Below are positions 11,679 to 24,060 of a stretch of DNA of 64,000 nucleotides, piece by piece; positions within the stretch are counted from its first letter, which is position 1; each line of letters opens with the position of its first letter. Source of the stretch: Leucaena leucocephala (Eukaryota > Streptophyta > Magnoliopsida > Fabales > Fabaceae); NCBI GenBank assembly GCA_037074615.1, contig CM073536.1:4841001-4905000 (forward strand), read 5' to 3'. The notes under the pieces were generated by a model that did no database searches, had not been told where the DNA came from, and worked only from the letters and a program-made list of their open reading frames with translations. The translations under genes were made by a program, and so were the position numbers.

Positions 11679-12131
11679 GAGGTGGTAAAGCGGACCAGCC
11701 TACTACAACTTATGAGCTACATAACCCGTCCTAAAATAGGTTAGCAAAATGCCAACTCGATTTTGTCCCCTTTAATGGCAGCTGGCTTGCCAACTTGTTA
11801 TTTTTTTTAATATTTTAAAAAAAATTATTTTTAAAATTTTAAAATAGTAGTCAATTTTTTTAATATTATATTAGTATAATAAAAAATTATTAATATTTTC
11901 TTATTTTTTATAAAAAAAATCTCAAATTTTATAATTATAAATTTAAATAAATATTAATATAATATTAATTAATTATAATATATTAATATATATTAATAAA
12001 TAAATAATTATTTTTATTAGTATTTGATAATAAAAATAATAAAAATAATATTTAAATAAAATAAATAATAATATTAATAATTTTTTTAAAAAAAATAGAT
12101 CCCAAATGACCGAGCCCCGTTTTACCACCTA
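11679..12131. mobile_element. Possible hAT-like MITE
   Basis: The segment starts AGAGGTGGTAAAGCGG and ends CCGTTTTACCACCT, giving terminal inverted repeats of about 14 bp with one mismatch. The centre is almost pure A/T. The flanking 8-mers TGAGAAAT and AGAGAAGT agree at only 6 of 8 positions, so the target-site duplication is not secure. It ends about 170 bp before the CUL1 TATA box. Confidence 0.45.
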
Positions 12132-12298
12132 GAGAAGTCACAATATTTTAAACGGGGGATGAATTTTACATTCTTGTATTCAAGATCGGGATTCTTCCTT
12201 CGAGATTCAGCACAATAAATTTCGGCCCAATACTTTTCCTTTCCGCCCCCAACTTCCAAGTTCCGAAGCAGTCAATAATTTTAGATTTTATTTCGATT

Positions 12299-12308
12299 TA
12301 TATAAAAG
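12299..12308 (+). promoter_or_regulatory. Probable CUL1 TATA box
   Basis: TATATAAAAG lies upstream of a CT-rich leader. If used, transcription would start near 12330. The leader appears to contain an intron from about 12517 (GTATGT donor) to 12806 (CTTGCAG acceptor), 34 bp before the start codon. Confidence 0.45.
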
Positions 12309-12840
12309 CATCTGAATCCGGAGAACAGGTGATGTTGCCCAAGTCTCTTTCAATTTTTTCGTGCTCAGGAATTCCCCTTTCTCATCACTGGCTTCTTCGT
12401 CCTCCTTTTGGAACATTCCCTATTTTACCGATTATTTCTAGGGTTTTGTTTTGACTTACTGCCCCGATTGGCGTTGTCTCCTTCGTCAGGGTCCCATTAG
12501 TGTTAATCTTTTTACAGTATGTATCTTTTATTATTCTTTCCCTTTCTTGGTGATCTCGTGTATCGACTATCTCGTGCTTAATCTTCTCGTTTCGTGCCTG
12601 ATGGTGGTGTGATGCTAGAGATTAAGTTACTCGTCTGTGGTTTCTTGATGGACAGGAAAATTTTGGGGCAAATATGTAGTTATATTTTTTGGCATTTTGT
12701 TTTGGTGATTTCGATTTGGGCTTGGATGTTTTGAAGTTGTCATATGTTTGATTGAAGTTTGGAGTTTTCGTTGGCATTTAAATATTTTGAGGTCTACCTT
12801 GCAGATTTTGGTATCTGGGCTGAAAACGTAGTTTGCTAAT

Positions 12841-15800
12841 ATGTCGATGAGTGAGCGCAAGACCATCGACCTAGAACAGGGATGGGACTTTATGCAGAAA
12901 GGCATCACGAAGCTGAAGAACATTCTAGAAGGGCTTCCCGAGCAACAATTCAGCTCTGAGGACTACATGATGCTCTACACGTATCCTTCTCGTAGTTGTT
13001 ACGATTCCTTACATGCTTAAATTAAATTTACTGGAGGTGATTTCACATTTCTTATCAGGAAGTACATTTTCCTTAAATCGTATCACATCACAGGACTATC
13101 TATAATATGTGTACTCAAAAGCCTCCGCACGATTATTCCCAACAACTCTATGACAAGTATAGGGAGTCTTTTGAAGAGTATATACTATCAACGGTAAGTA
13201 ATGCCATCATCATATGGGCATTGATAGGGAATAAGTTTAATACTGGGATATAGGATAACAATGTTGGGATTTATCAGTCCTATATGATTATTGAGTAACA
13301 TGTGGTTGGCAATTTCTTGATTTCTTGCACAATTCCGCTCTGGAATATGTTATGCTTATTAGTAGTTAATTATTTTGATCGATATATTTGATACAAATTT
13401 TAGCTCTAAATTTCATGATTTCATCTGATGAACTTTCTTTCTTTTTTCTTTTTGGTTTAGGTTCTACCTGCTTTGAGAGAAAAACATGACGAATTTATGT
13501 TGAGAGAACTTGTGAAGAGGTGGGCAAACCACAAAATTATGGTTAGGTGGCTGTCTCGTTTCTTCCACTATCTAGATCGGTATTTTATTGCTCGGAGGTC
13601 ACTTCCGGCCCTTAATGTAGTTGGATTGACTTGCTTCCGTGAGCTGGTATTGTTACTACTTAACCTGACAGTGTTCTAGCTATTCTTTCGATCTACTTTT
13701 GTAATGATTACATGTCATAAATTCATACTAGCCTTGTAGTTCTGTCTATTTTCTATTGCATTGTCTTTGTTTCAGTTTAGTACTGCTTCATATCAAGATA
13801 ATCTTATGCGCTGTATTATTTCCAGGTCTACAGGGAAATAAACGGGAAAGTGAGGGATGCAGTAATTTCTCTTGTATGCTTTTCTGCTTTAACAACCATG
13901 GTTTTGAATGTTTCAAAATTAGATTGATATTAACCCAATTCTTTAAAACGTAAAGATTGATCAAGAACGTGAGGGAGAGCAGATTGATCGAGCTCTGTTA
14001 AAGAATATCTTGGATATATTTGTTGAAATTGGTATGGGGCAAATGGACTGCTATGAGAATGATTTTGAAGCAGCCATGCTCAAAGACACTTCTTCGTATT
14101 ATTCCCGGAAGGCTTCAAACTGGATCTTAGAAGATTCTTGCCCTGATTATATGCTGAAGGTGTGGATTCTCAGTTATGCATGATGTGTATTGGGTATTTT
14201 GTTTTTGTTACTGGATAATTATAATTACTATTTGATCTTGTGCCTTCTATTACAGGCTGAGGAGTGCTTGAAACGGGAGAAAGATAGGGTTGCTCATTAC
14301 TTGCATTCTAGTAGTGAGCCAAAGTTACTTGAGGTTTGTTCTTGACTTCTAGTTTCATATCAAATGTGTTATAATATCAAGGATGGAATATATTTCGTAT
14401 CGTTCATGTTGATGAAAAGGGGAAATAATAATGAGAAAGGGAAGAAAATAGAGAAAGCGAAAGAGTGAGGAAGTGGGAGAGAAAAACACAGAAAAATGAT
14501 GTGATTTAAATGACTGCCAACTTACGCTACTACAAGGCTATTTATAGGCAGTCCAAAGTATAGGAAAAGAAAATAAAAAGTATTAGAAGATACGTAAACC
14601 TAGAACCCACAATTTTTAAATAATCTAGAATTTCCTATGCCTAGAGTAAGTCTTCCATAATTTCATTTCTCCTAATATTCTCTTCCTTTCTCCACCACTT
14701 CTGATTTCTTATTGTTATCCTGGACATTTTTCTCCTTTAGAAAGTTCAACATGAGCTGTTATCTGTGTATGCAAACCAACTTCTTGAGAAGGAACACTCT
14801 GGATGTCATGCATTACTTAGAGATGACAAGGTACGTGTTTAAACTCTGATGAAGCTTAGGACATGGATGTGATGCCATATTCTCATATCTTACATGAATT
14901 GCTCAGGTTGAGGATTTGTCAAGGATGTTTAGACTTTTCTCTAAAATTCCTCGAGGCTTAGATCCTGTTTCTAGTATATTTAAGCAGGTTGGTGCAATTT
15001 TCATATTTTTCTTTTAGTTTAAACCTTGTTTAATTTTTGACCAGCTTGCGTATTAATTACTTTCTCTCCTTTAATACAGCATGTTACTACTGAAGGCATG
15101 GCATTGGTAAAGCTAGCTGAAGATGCGGCTAGTAACAAGAAGGTCTGGGTCTGCATTAGTGATTTTTCTTCTCATTTCTTGTTGGAAAGTTCATTATCCT
15201 CACTAATAGGGGAAAGGCTAGTATGCGCTAGGTGTTTTATGGGTTATCCTGAATTTTTTATTTCTCCTGTCTGTTCAAAACCGTTTACCCAAAGAGGCCT
15301 GTTTATGGAAGGAAAAAAGATGAAATGAAAGTTTAAATCTTGGGTTTGAATATCTTTTTTGCTATTTTTTTTTTATCACTATGGAGATGTTTTCCTCGAC
15401 AATTTCTTAAAATGTTTTTGTTAACATATCAAGATAACGAAAATGGAATTGAAATTATTTCTCTTGCATATTTTATATGCAGCAAAGAAATTGAAACCCG
15501 ATCAAGTTGTGTACTACACTATAATCTAGTAGCTTCATTTTTATTTATTTTTTTGGCTGACCTTTGGTTTGTTCCTTTTTTCTTTTTAAACTTGGAATAT
15601 TTGCAGGCAGAGAAAAGGGATACTGTAGGTTTGCAGGAACAGGTAAACTACTTAATTATTTTTTAAATTTTGCTCTTTCCATTCAATTGTAGAAATTGAA
15701 AATGGTCTTTTCAGGTGTTTGTCCGGAAAGTGATTGAGCTTCATGACAAATACCTGGCATATGTGAATGAGTGTTTCCAGAACCATACTCTTTTCCACAA

Positions 15801-18081
15801 GGTTTTTATCAGAGAATGGCTTTTAAGTTGTTATATTTCTACTTCGTTGTTATATTTCTACTTCATATTATTTTTGTGCATCTGAAAATATGAATTTTTG
15901 TTTCCGCAGGCACTTAAGGAAGCTTTTGAGGTGTTCTGTAACAAGGGTGTTGCTGGAGGTTCAAGTGCAGAACTGCTTGCCACATTTTGTGATAATATTC
16001 TCAAGAAAGGTGGAAGTGAGAAATTGAGCGATGAAGCAATTGAAGAAACGCTTGAAAAGGTCTGCTCCACTCTTTTACTTATAGACACTTACAAAGGAAC
16101 TAACTTGGTTTTTGACTTTGTAATTGTTTTCCATTCCCCCTTTTTGCAGGTAGTCAAGCTGCTGGCCTATATCAGTGACAAAGACTTGTTTGCAGAATTC
16201 TATAGGTAAAACAAAAAGGAGAAAATAACATTTTAAGGGGTGATTTGGCTGAGTGGTCCTGCTTCTCAGGGTTTGCTTCTAATTTTGTTCTAGCAATGTT
16301 TTATGTCTCTCCAAGCTCTTTGGCAACGAGTTTTAAAAATTGCTGCTGTTCCCAGATTGATATCACGATTTGTCAATTTTTTTAATTATTATTTTTATAC
16401 CAAAGCTTTGTAAAATAATAACAGAACCAAATTGCTTCCAAACGTAGGTTTCAACATTGTTTCAAATGCTAGTCTCACAGCAGTGTCCAGTGGTGTCTTT
16501 TGGAATAAGAATCACTCTTTTTTCTTGATGAGATATTTTGAAATGGATACTCACAAGGTTCTTTTCTTATTTCTTGCAGGAAGAAGCTTGCACGGAGGCT
16601 TCTTTTTGACAAAAGTGCCAATGATGACCATGAGAGAAGCATTTTGACAAAGTTGAAGCAACAATGTGGCGGTCAGTTCACATCAAAGATGGAAGGAATG
16701 GTCAGTGTTCTCAATTTATTTTTTAATTCATATCTTGAATTCTAGTGCTTCTGTAGGATGTTGAATGAGATTTGTTGCTCCCACTAGGTTACAGATTTGA
16801 CACTAGCAAAGGAAAATCAAGCTAGCTTTGAGGAGTATTTGAGCAATAATCCAAATGCAGACCCTGGAATTGACTTGACAGTTACAGTTCTGACTACTGG
16901 CTTCTGGCCTAGCTACAAATCTTTTGATCTCAATCTTCCAGCTGAAATGGTACGTCCAGATCTTATTGATCTAAACTATAGAGCTAAGCTAAGCTTTTAA
17001 TATTAATCTAGATTTAGTTGATTGTGTTTGATCACTTATATGTTGTTTGTTTCTTTGTTTTTTTAGATAAGATGTGTTGAAGTTTTTAAGGACTTTTATC
17101 AAACAAAAACAAAGCACCGAAAACTTACATGGATTTACTCATTGGGCACCTGTAACATCGGTGGCAAATTTGAACCAAAGACCATGGAGCTGATCGTTAC
17201 AACCTATCAGGTTGTATTTCTTACCATATACTTTACCTTCAAACGTTTATTTAGTACCCTTTTCTACCTGTAAAAGTTTATTTAGTATCCCTTTTGTTAG
17301 CCATGCTTTTGATGTGTTTTTATGAGGTTTTTAGTTTCTTGTATGTGTTTCTGTAGGCTGATTCAATGCTGTCTCTTGTTTTTTACTAGGCTTCTGCATT
17401 GCTGCTTTTCAATTCCTCACATAGATTGAGTTATTCGGAGATAATGACTCAATTGAACTTGTCAGATGATGATGTTACTAGACTACTCCACTCATTATCC
17501 TGTGCTAAGTACAAGATCCTTAACAAGGAACCAAACACAAAATCAATATCTCCTACTGATTATTTTGAATTCAATTCAAAATTTACTGACAAAATGAGGA
17601 GGATCAAGGTATTTCATATTATTTTTATTTTCTCTACTTTTTTATCTTTGGTTATCGTATTTTCTCTGCAATCCCCTGTGATTGAAATTTGAATGAGATG
17701 ATGCATCATTATGCAGATTCCTCTTCCTCCTGTGGATGAGAAGAAAAAAGTAATTGAGGATGTAGACAAGGACAGAAGATATGCCATTGATGCCTCAATT
17801 GTAAGGATCATGAAAAGTCGGAAAGTTTTGGGTTACCAACAGTTAGTTATGGAGTGTGTTGAGCAGTTGGGTCGCATGTTCAAGGTCTGTATGGTGTTGC
17901 ATGTATCAAATGGTATCTCCAGCCTCTCTATCTGTCTCTGTCTCTCTCTAATGGGGTTGTTGAATTTTTAATTTTACAGCCTGATGTGAAGGCAATTAAA
18001 AAGAGAATTGAAGATTTGATCTCTCGAGACTACTTGGAAAGAGACAAAGATAATGCAAATTTATTCAAGTACTTGGCATGA
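12841..18081 (+). CDS. CUL1: Cullin-1, scaffold of SCF E3 ubiquitin ligases
   Basis: CUL1 holds the Skp1/ASK-F-box adaptor at its N-terminus and RBX1 at its C-terminus. I read 19 coding exons: 12841-12980, 13094-13193, 13461-13646, 13826-13873, 13956-14159, 14256-14333, 14741-14830, 14907-14987, 15080-15142, 15607-15642, 15715-15801, 15910-16059, 16150-16205, 16580-16700, 16788-16949, 17067-17210, 17390-17608, 17717-17884, 17980-18081. They join in frame to 744 residues (Arabidopsis CUL1 is 738). Landmarks: KTIDLEQGWDFMQKGITKLK at the start, the cullin-homology stretch RKKLARRLLFDKSANDDHER, and the neddylation motif IVRIMKSRKVLG with acceptor Lys688. The protein ends in YLA, as plant CUL1 does. 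ATG at 12841 is followed by a second in-frame ATG two codons on. Intron 1 has U12-type signals. Colinearity with Arabidopsis CUL1 leaves little doubt about identity. Confidence 0.96.
12981..13093 (+). other. U12-type (minor spliceosome) intron in CUL1
   Basis: The donor reads GTATCCTTC, which matches the U12 GT-AG consensus at 8 of 9 positions. TTTTCCTTAAAT lies near the 3' end and matches the U12 branch-site consensus; the likely branch A at 13076 is 17 nt from the end of the intron. The upstream and downstream coding joins correctly (T-T-I-Y-N). No other CUL1 intron has this donor. Confidence 0.8.
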
Positions 18082-18770
18082 TTTTGATCATGAAGATTGT
18101 CCGAATGAGTGGTGACTGCTGGCCACAATTAGCAAAAAGGGAGTAGATCATGTTTGGGCATTGATGAATCGGGTCCATCTTAAGTTGCTTGATGATGGAA
18201 ATGCAAGTGCTTGTACATTTTGTCACCATGTCCAACCCAGGTATGGATTGCTGTTGGTGTGTGCTCTTCTTGTAGAAAATACTGCTCAAGCACACACCAC
18301 CGGGACCTTGGCTACCTTTTTATTTTGATATTTTGTCGCAGTTCCATCTCATGACGTAGTTGATCCTTTTGTTAATGATATCTTACCTCCACCAGAAGAA
18401 AATAGGAATTGTGTAAGAGTGTATCGGAAAGTTCCATTCCAGAGAAATTGTGTCAGTTCGGAAACTATGGAGCGAATGGTCTGCCTTTTGAATCCAAATC
18501 CTGCAGTTATATGGTGCTATATTTTAATTTTGGGGCATTGATTTGTATCTCGTAAATGGTTCCCCCCAAGATAACCGTTGGCTTGTAAAATTTGAGCTTG
18601 GAGTGCATATATTTTGTTCAAATCTGCAGGATGTTACATTTGTGCCCCTCTTCTTATCGGCGTGTTTTTTTTGGCCTCCGAAAGCTAGAACGCTTGGCCA
18701 AAATGAAAACTCCTCGGAATTCTTTTGTCGATTATGCCTCGTTCTTTAACATCAGTTAAGTAATGTGTTT
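18082..18770 (+). other. CUL1 3' UTR and downstream flank
   Basis: Mixed-composition DNA directly follows the CUL1 stop and contains no further cullin or other family similarity. It is less AT-rich than the DNA beyond 19300, in keeping with a 3' UTR. The poly(A) site cannot be fixed. Confidence 0.4.
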
Positions 18771-19469
18771 AAGAAGCTCGTTTGAGGCCGCTTGGCTCAT
18801 GATTGGCTAGTAACGGTTTAAGAAGCTCGTCAATGGTTTTAATATTGTTTGATTCTTTCGTCACCTTAACTTTGATTGGTGGAGGGCCAGGGGGAAAAAC
18901 TATGCTTGGATAGATTGGAGAACCTCTAATTATTTATCCTCCAGTATTTTTCTTCATGTGGTTTCTGAAAAATCACTTCAGTATTTGCCTTCACTTCTGA
19001 TCTGGCCCGCTCAGTCGAATTAAGATGGCCGAAGTAATGTGAAAATGTTTTGAAGTTTGCCCTGGCATTTTTCCAACAATTATTGAGCAAGCATATAAGC
19101 TCTCATTGCTTTACGGTTTGAAAAGTCTAATTCATGGTTTTAGAAGTATTTCGAGGCTGAATTCCTTTTATATAAAATCAATCACTTCTTAAAAGCTAAT
19201 CCAAACACCTTTAGTCAACCCACTTACAATGCCCAGGCTTTCCAACAATTTCAAACAATGTTTTGAAAATTGGACTAGGCCATTAGTGGGTCTCAATTTT
19301 TATAGTTGAACTAGTTAGATTGATGATTGAATTGATGATGTAATAAATTAATAAAAAATAATTATATGTATACATAATATGTATAAAAAATGAATTTATA
19401 TTAAGTCTAATTGTTCACATAATAATAATATCACCCCGTATATGAAGTTTTCAATTAAATAACATAGGT
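18771..19469. other. Intergenic DNA, nothing recognised
   Basis: No coding similarity and no clear element boundary. The second half becomes AT-rich toward the foldback element that follows. Confidence 0.4.
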
Positions 19470-20490
19470 GCAATAACACCTAAGAACTTTTATCAAATGT
19501 GTATTTGACACCATAATAAAATCTCATTTGCAAAAATGGCTATAAAAGATTAAAAATAGGGCAAAAGTACTATCATGGTTAAATATGTCAACGTTGATTA
19601 TTTATTATGCATATGTTGATAAAAAATGGTGATATAGAGGTTAATGTAGCAATAAAAATAAGAGTTAAAGTATAAAAATATTTATAAACTTTGTTTTAAA
19701 AGTGTGACTAACATTATATTTTAATATTGGGTGTAAAATTACTTATGAACTCTTCTAAAGAGGGTAAAAATCCTACTAATTAGCATGTTACTTTTTAGTT
19801 CAATGGTCCCACACTTTTGACTAGGGTCCTCTCGTACCATCTCATCCAAATAATATCTACTCACATTGTACAAACTCATTAATTTTCTACCCCTGTCATG
19901 CTCTCTCTTTTATTATTTTAAATGATTATTTTATATAAAAAAAGAGAATTACTTTAGGTCTATAGAGAGATAATTTATCACTAAAAATATAAAATTATCC
20001 AATAATTAAACAGTTCCAATGGATCTCAAGTGATAAATTTAGTTTGTGTAATTACTAGGTTACTCTTATACATAAATAATAAGTTTTTGAGCATAAGATG
20101 GCAACTTCATGTGACAGACAACTAGGAGCAAGCAATGATAATTTTATGTGATACAAATAACAATTAAGATATATAATCATCCAAATATGACATCTTACTC
20201 AAAAAAATTTATATATGGATTTGCACCTAAGGTTGGATTATGGTGCCAATCACACTTTTGAGAATAGTTCGGACGTATTTTTTGTACTTTAACCCTTATT
20301 TGTATTGCCACGTCAACATCCTTCTCACTATCTTTGGTCTGTATATATATAATTAACGGTCAACGTTGACATAATTAATAGTGGTAGTAGTTTTGCCCCA
20401 TTTTTAATCTTTATAGGCATGTTTGCACTTGAAATTTTACTATAGTACAAGACACATTTAAAAATAGTTCATGGGCATTCTTTATTGTTA
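19470..20490. repeat. Large foldback element with a second repeat nested between its arms
   Basis: About 19470-19760 aligns with the reverse complement of about 20212-20490 over roughly 270 bp; shared words include TATGTCAACGTTGA, AGATTAAAAAT and AAAAGTGTGA. Between the arms, about 19935-20085 resembles the left arm of the Mutator-like MITE at 5969-6394 (GAGAATTA start, CAAGTGATAAATTTAGTTT-type words). This suggests an insertion into the loop of an older foldback element. Arms and ends are approximate. Confidence 0.6.
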
Positions 20491-20626
20491 TTTTTATAGC
20501 TACAAATGGCTGAAATGATATTGGACGTTTTAAAGAGTTAATTTTTGTTATTTTTATAGTTTTTTTTTCTTTCTGTTTGGTCTAAAGTCTTTTCAATTTT
20601 CTAAAAATCATTGAAGTTTCTTATCT

Positions 20627-20886
20627 TTTTTTTGTTGGTATATATTTTTTTGGAAAAGAGTTGGGCTCACCTACGATCTAAAAGTAGGACGAAGTCTCCC
20701 TTCTTTCTAAGTGATACTAATATTGGACAAAGCGAGCTTAGGCGTAAACTTAGGCACCTAAGAGTTAGGATGTCTCTCAAGTACCGCAACTAGAACTATA
20801 ATAAAATAATATTTCCTAGGGATCAAATACACTCTAAATGATCGTATATCTCACCTTTTTATCAGCTGAACCGGATGATGGGTTTA
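20627..20886 (-). mobile_element. SINE family S1, copy 2 (13-bp target-site duplication)
   Basis: Same family and orientation as 891-1155: shared blocks include TCTCCCTTCTTTCTAAGTG and AGTGATACTAAT. Flanked by AAGTTTCTTATCT at 20614-20626 and 20887-20899. It lacks about 15 bp present in copy 1 near its middle. Confidence 0.78.
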
Positions 20887-21181
20887 AAGTTTCTTATCTA
20901 ATTCCAAGTTTCGGCTCAATTGTGACTCAAGCTCAACTACGATATACAATCTCTAATTTAACCATACAATATTTTTTAGTCCAAACTAAATTGTTAGTGA
21001 GTACAGTCAAATCGTCCCGGTGCAATCGGGTTCTTTAATCACTAACTTCAAAATTCAAACCCATACTTAAAAAGTTGTTGCTATTTAATATTTTTGTCAC
21101 CCTCTTGTAAAATTAAGTTGGGCCTTTCGTTCCTATATGCTACTCCAAAATTACAGCCTTCAACGTTCAAAGGCAACGACT

Positions 21182-21268
21182 GCATGTTTAAGCTTAGGTT
21201 TTCCAAAAATTGTGATTCTCCCCTTTCATTTCTCTTACTTATGCATGTTCAAGCTTAGGTTTTCCAAG
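21182..21268. repeat. Short direct duplication upstream of the PPR pseudogene
   Basis: A word of about 26 bp beginning TGCATGTT and containing AAGCTTAGGTTTTCCAA occurs at about 21182 and again at about 21243, one base different and about 60 bp apart. Confidence 0.7.
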
Positions 21269-21270
21269 TC

Positions 21271-22559
21271 TTGGCAGGCATTTACATGGTCAGATACGTA
21301 TCAAAGGCTATGATCAAGATGATTTTGATGGGAGGCTATGTAAAAGTTTCATTCAGATATACTCTCTGTTTGGTCTGATGGATTTTGCACATAAGATTTT
21401 TGACAAGAACTTGACTAGCTGTGATAGTCACACTGTCAATTCTATGTTCAAATGGTTATATTAAGCTTGGTTAGTTACAAAAAGCTCAAATTCTGTTCGA
21501 TAAGGTTCCCGTCCGAAACAGAATTGCATGTACTTGCATGATTACTGGATATCTTAATGCAGGAGAAGTATTAAAGGCATGCCATCTATTTGATACCATG
21601 CCTGACAGAGACGCCATTGCTTGGACTTCAATGATTTCTGGTTATGTTCAAAACGAGCTAATTCCTGAGGCCTTCAGCTTATTTGCAGAAATGACGTCTC
21701 AGGGTGTTTCATCACTAAATTCTACATATTCTGTTCTTTTTGGAGCCATGGGTGCGATGGTATATCTTGACCAGGGACGCCAGCTTCATGGTCTGAAGTT
21801 AAAGACAGTATATGAGTACGATCTAATTCTTGAGAATTCCTTAATTTCAATGTACTCAAAATGTGGGGAGATATGTGATGCATATAACATATTCTCTAAC
21901 ATGACTTACAGGGACATAGTCTCTTGGAATTACATGATCATGGGCCTTTCAGATCATGGGATGGCAAGTGAAACTTTAAAGATGTATGAAACCATGCTTG
22001 AGCTTGGTATTTACCCAGATTATGTAACTTTTCTGGGAATCCTAACAGCATGTGGTAATGCAGGGCTTATTGACAAAGGGTGGGAAATATTTAGTACCAT
22101 GACTAATGTTTATGAACTTAAAACCTAGTTTCGAGCATTACATTAGTATGATCAATCTTCTGGGTAGAGCAGGAAAAGTGAAGGAAGCTAAGGAGTTTGT
22201 CTTGAAGCTGCCTATCAAACCGAATCATGCCATTTGGGGGTGCACTGCTTGGGGTATGTGGGTTGAGAAAAACTACAGATTCAGATGTTGCAAAGCATGC
22301 AGCCAAACGACTCCTTGAGTTGGATCCTTTGAATGCTGCGGGCTATGTGGCTCTTTGTAATATTTGTGCAGAGAGTGGTAGGCACATTGAAGGGACAAAT
22401 TTGAGGAGAGAAATGAGTTTGAAAGTAGTGATGAAGACGCCTGGTTGTAGTTGGATCATCTTGAAGGGAAGAATTCATATTTTCTCCTCAGGGCATAGAT
22501 TGAATCCACAAGTGGAAGACATGTTACTTCTATTATCTAGAAATCAGATAGATTAAACC
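21271..22559 (+). pseudogene. PPR (pentatricopeptide repeat) pseudogene, PLS class
   Basis: This was a plant organelle RNA-binding PPR protein of the PLS class with a C-terminal E region; such genes act in mitochondrial or plastid RNA editing and processing. Typical repeats are visible: AHKIFDKN, KAQILFDKVPVRN, ACHLFDTMPDRDAIAWTSMI, YSKCGEICDAYNIFSNM, the long open block at 21538-22128, then the E-type end ELDPLNAAGYVALCNICAES and PGCSWI. The reading frame is broken several times: near 21445, an in-frame stop near 21471, near 22105-22128 and near 22240. The N-terminal part is also missing. The ancestral gene cannot be named with confidence. Confidence 0.88.
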
Positions 22560-22574
22560 ATTATCATGTGGAAT

Positions 22575-23060
22575 CTAAATGAGGTTGAAAGGTTTGAGAA
22601 GGCAGGAATTACTGATATCTTTGGCAGCATCAGAGACACAGTAACTGGCAAATCCAAATCTTCCTTGGTTCACAGCATCAGCAGCTTGTGGGAGAGTGTA
22701 CTTGACAATAGGTATATAAGACTCTGCACAGAAAGCTAAGGCTTGTTCTAAATGTTGATCTGAGGTTTGCTTGATGAGCCCTTCTATGTAATTCAGAGTA
22801 TCAGTTGCATTTTCCAGAAGGTTGTTGACCATTACAAGAGCAGCCCCTTTGAGATCAGGTTTAGGGGTGAGAGGATTTGAATGGAGGGTGGCGATGCAGA
22901 GGTCATAAAAAGGTGTGTTTCTGTATATCTGGTCTATGAAATCGCCATTGCTGGTTGTATTAAGGTCAGAGGATTGGTGGGTTGGAGAAGCAAGAAGAAG
23001 ATGAAGAAGTTGAAAGGAGGAAGAAGAAGATAGTGCAGAGGCTGAGCTGAAGCTTCTCAT
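22575..23060 (-). CDS. Invertase/pectin methylesterase inhibitor-like protein, possibly decaying
   Basis: Proteins of this family are secreted four-helix bundles that inhibit acid invertases or pectin methylesterases. The 161-residue product shows the core at about 41-153: IDQIYRNTPFYDLCIATL, KGAALVMVNNLLENATDTLN, LAFCAESY and GFASYCVSDAAKDISNSC. An N-terminal hydrophobic run (residues 16-24) could be a signal peptide. Three oddities: the first cysteine of the usual hairpin pair is Tyr46, leaving Cys55 unpaired; the last helix (about 30 residues) is missing, with the stop 16 bp from the PPR relic; and the frame stays open upstream with a very hydrophobic run but no ATG. ATAAATA near 23151-23157 (minus strand) could be its TATA box. 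It may be expressed but is probably impaired. Confidence 0.72.
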   Translation of the reverse strand: MRSFSSASALSSSSSFQLLHLLLASPTHQSSDLNTTSNGDFIDQIYRNTPFYDLCIATLHSNPLTPKPDLKGAALVMVNNLLENATDTLNYIEGLIKQTSDQHLEQALAFCAESYIPIVKYTLPQAADAVNQGRFGFASYCVSDAAKDISNSCLLKPFNLI

Positions 23061-23160
23061 TCTAGTGTGTTGAGAGAGAAAATGGAGGATGAAAAAGAAG
23101 ATGATGATTGAGAGGGAATGTGTCTGAGGTTCGTGCCTGAGGCTGAGTGCTATTTATGGT

Positions 23161-24060
23161 TAGTTGGTCGTTTGGTGTGTTTAAAATTGGGAAGTTTGTT
23201 TGTCTCTATTTGGAGAAAAAGAAAGAGGTGAAAATATTTGAAATTTGTCGTTTGGGATTTGAACACAAATTTAAAAAAGAAAGATATCATATGAATGAAC
23301 ATGATTAAATTAAAACGTTTTAATGGGAGAGTCTAAGAAATGGAAAGCGATGAGGCAACTGTGAAATAAAAAAAATTGGAGCAATGTAGGGGATAATAAT
23401 GAAGTTTGAAGCTTTATTTGAAGTCTAATCAATGCATCAGAGTGATATTTTCTCTTTTCTTTGATTGGCTGGTATAATTTATTAACATGTATACATATTT
23501 TTCAGCAAAAAGATTTTACATGTAATCCCCTTAATTTTATAAAGTGTCTTTTAGATAACATGATATATAAAAGAGAACAATATCTCTGAATTTTATTAAT
23601 TGCACTTACTTAAAATGGCAGAGGAATACTGTGGTTACATAAGTGGTTACATAAGTAATAATACTCTCACAATCACAAATAAAATACAACATGAGACTAA
23701 AAAATCCTAATACATGGACACTAAAACTTTAACTTATGCCTTGATCAGAGTGGTTGAAGCGATCAAAAGAAGGCTACCTGCAAAAGTTTTTCTTAAACAA
23801 GAATGATATATGCCAAGCTAATAATTAAACACAAGGAGGTTAACTAAATAATCAATCAAATAAATGAATGAATGAAGACATATGAATAAACAAGGAACTA
23901 AATGAAGAAGCAAATAGGTGCATAAACAATAATTAATCAAATAGATAAACGAGATATATCAAACACTTCATAAGAAACAAACCTTAATTCAAACTAACCT
24001 TTTAAGCTGCTCGAATTAACTTCATAATCACATGCTTAAAAAGAGACACATCTGATATAC
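23161..24060. other. Intergenic DNA, no gene recognised
   Basis: AT-rich upstream region of the inhibitor-like gene. It includes the short tandem ACATAAGTGGTT (about 23637-23655). No coding similarity was found. Confidence 0.4.

Noticed and set aside
15098..15666. Plus-strand frames inside CUL1
   Set aside because: They are real exons read through into introns; the spliced model explains them.
16225..16260. tRNA-like word (GATTTGGCTGAGTGGTCCTG) in CUL1 intron 13
   Set aside because: It resembles the A-box part of tRNA-Ser/Leu, but no cloverleaf, B box or acceptor pairing follows; at most a SINE or tRNA relic.
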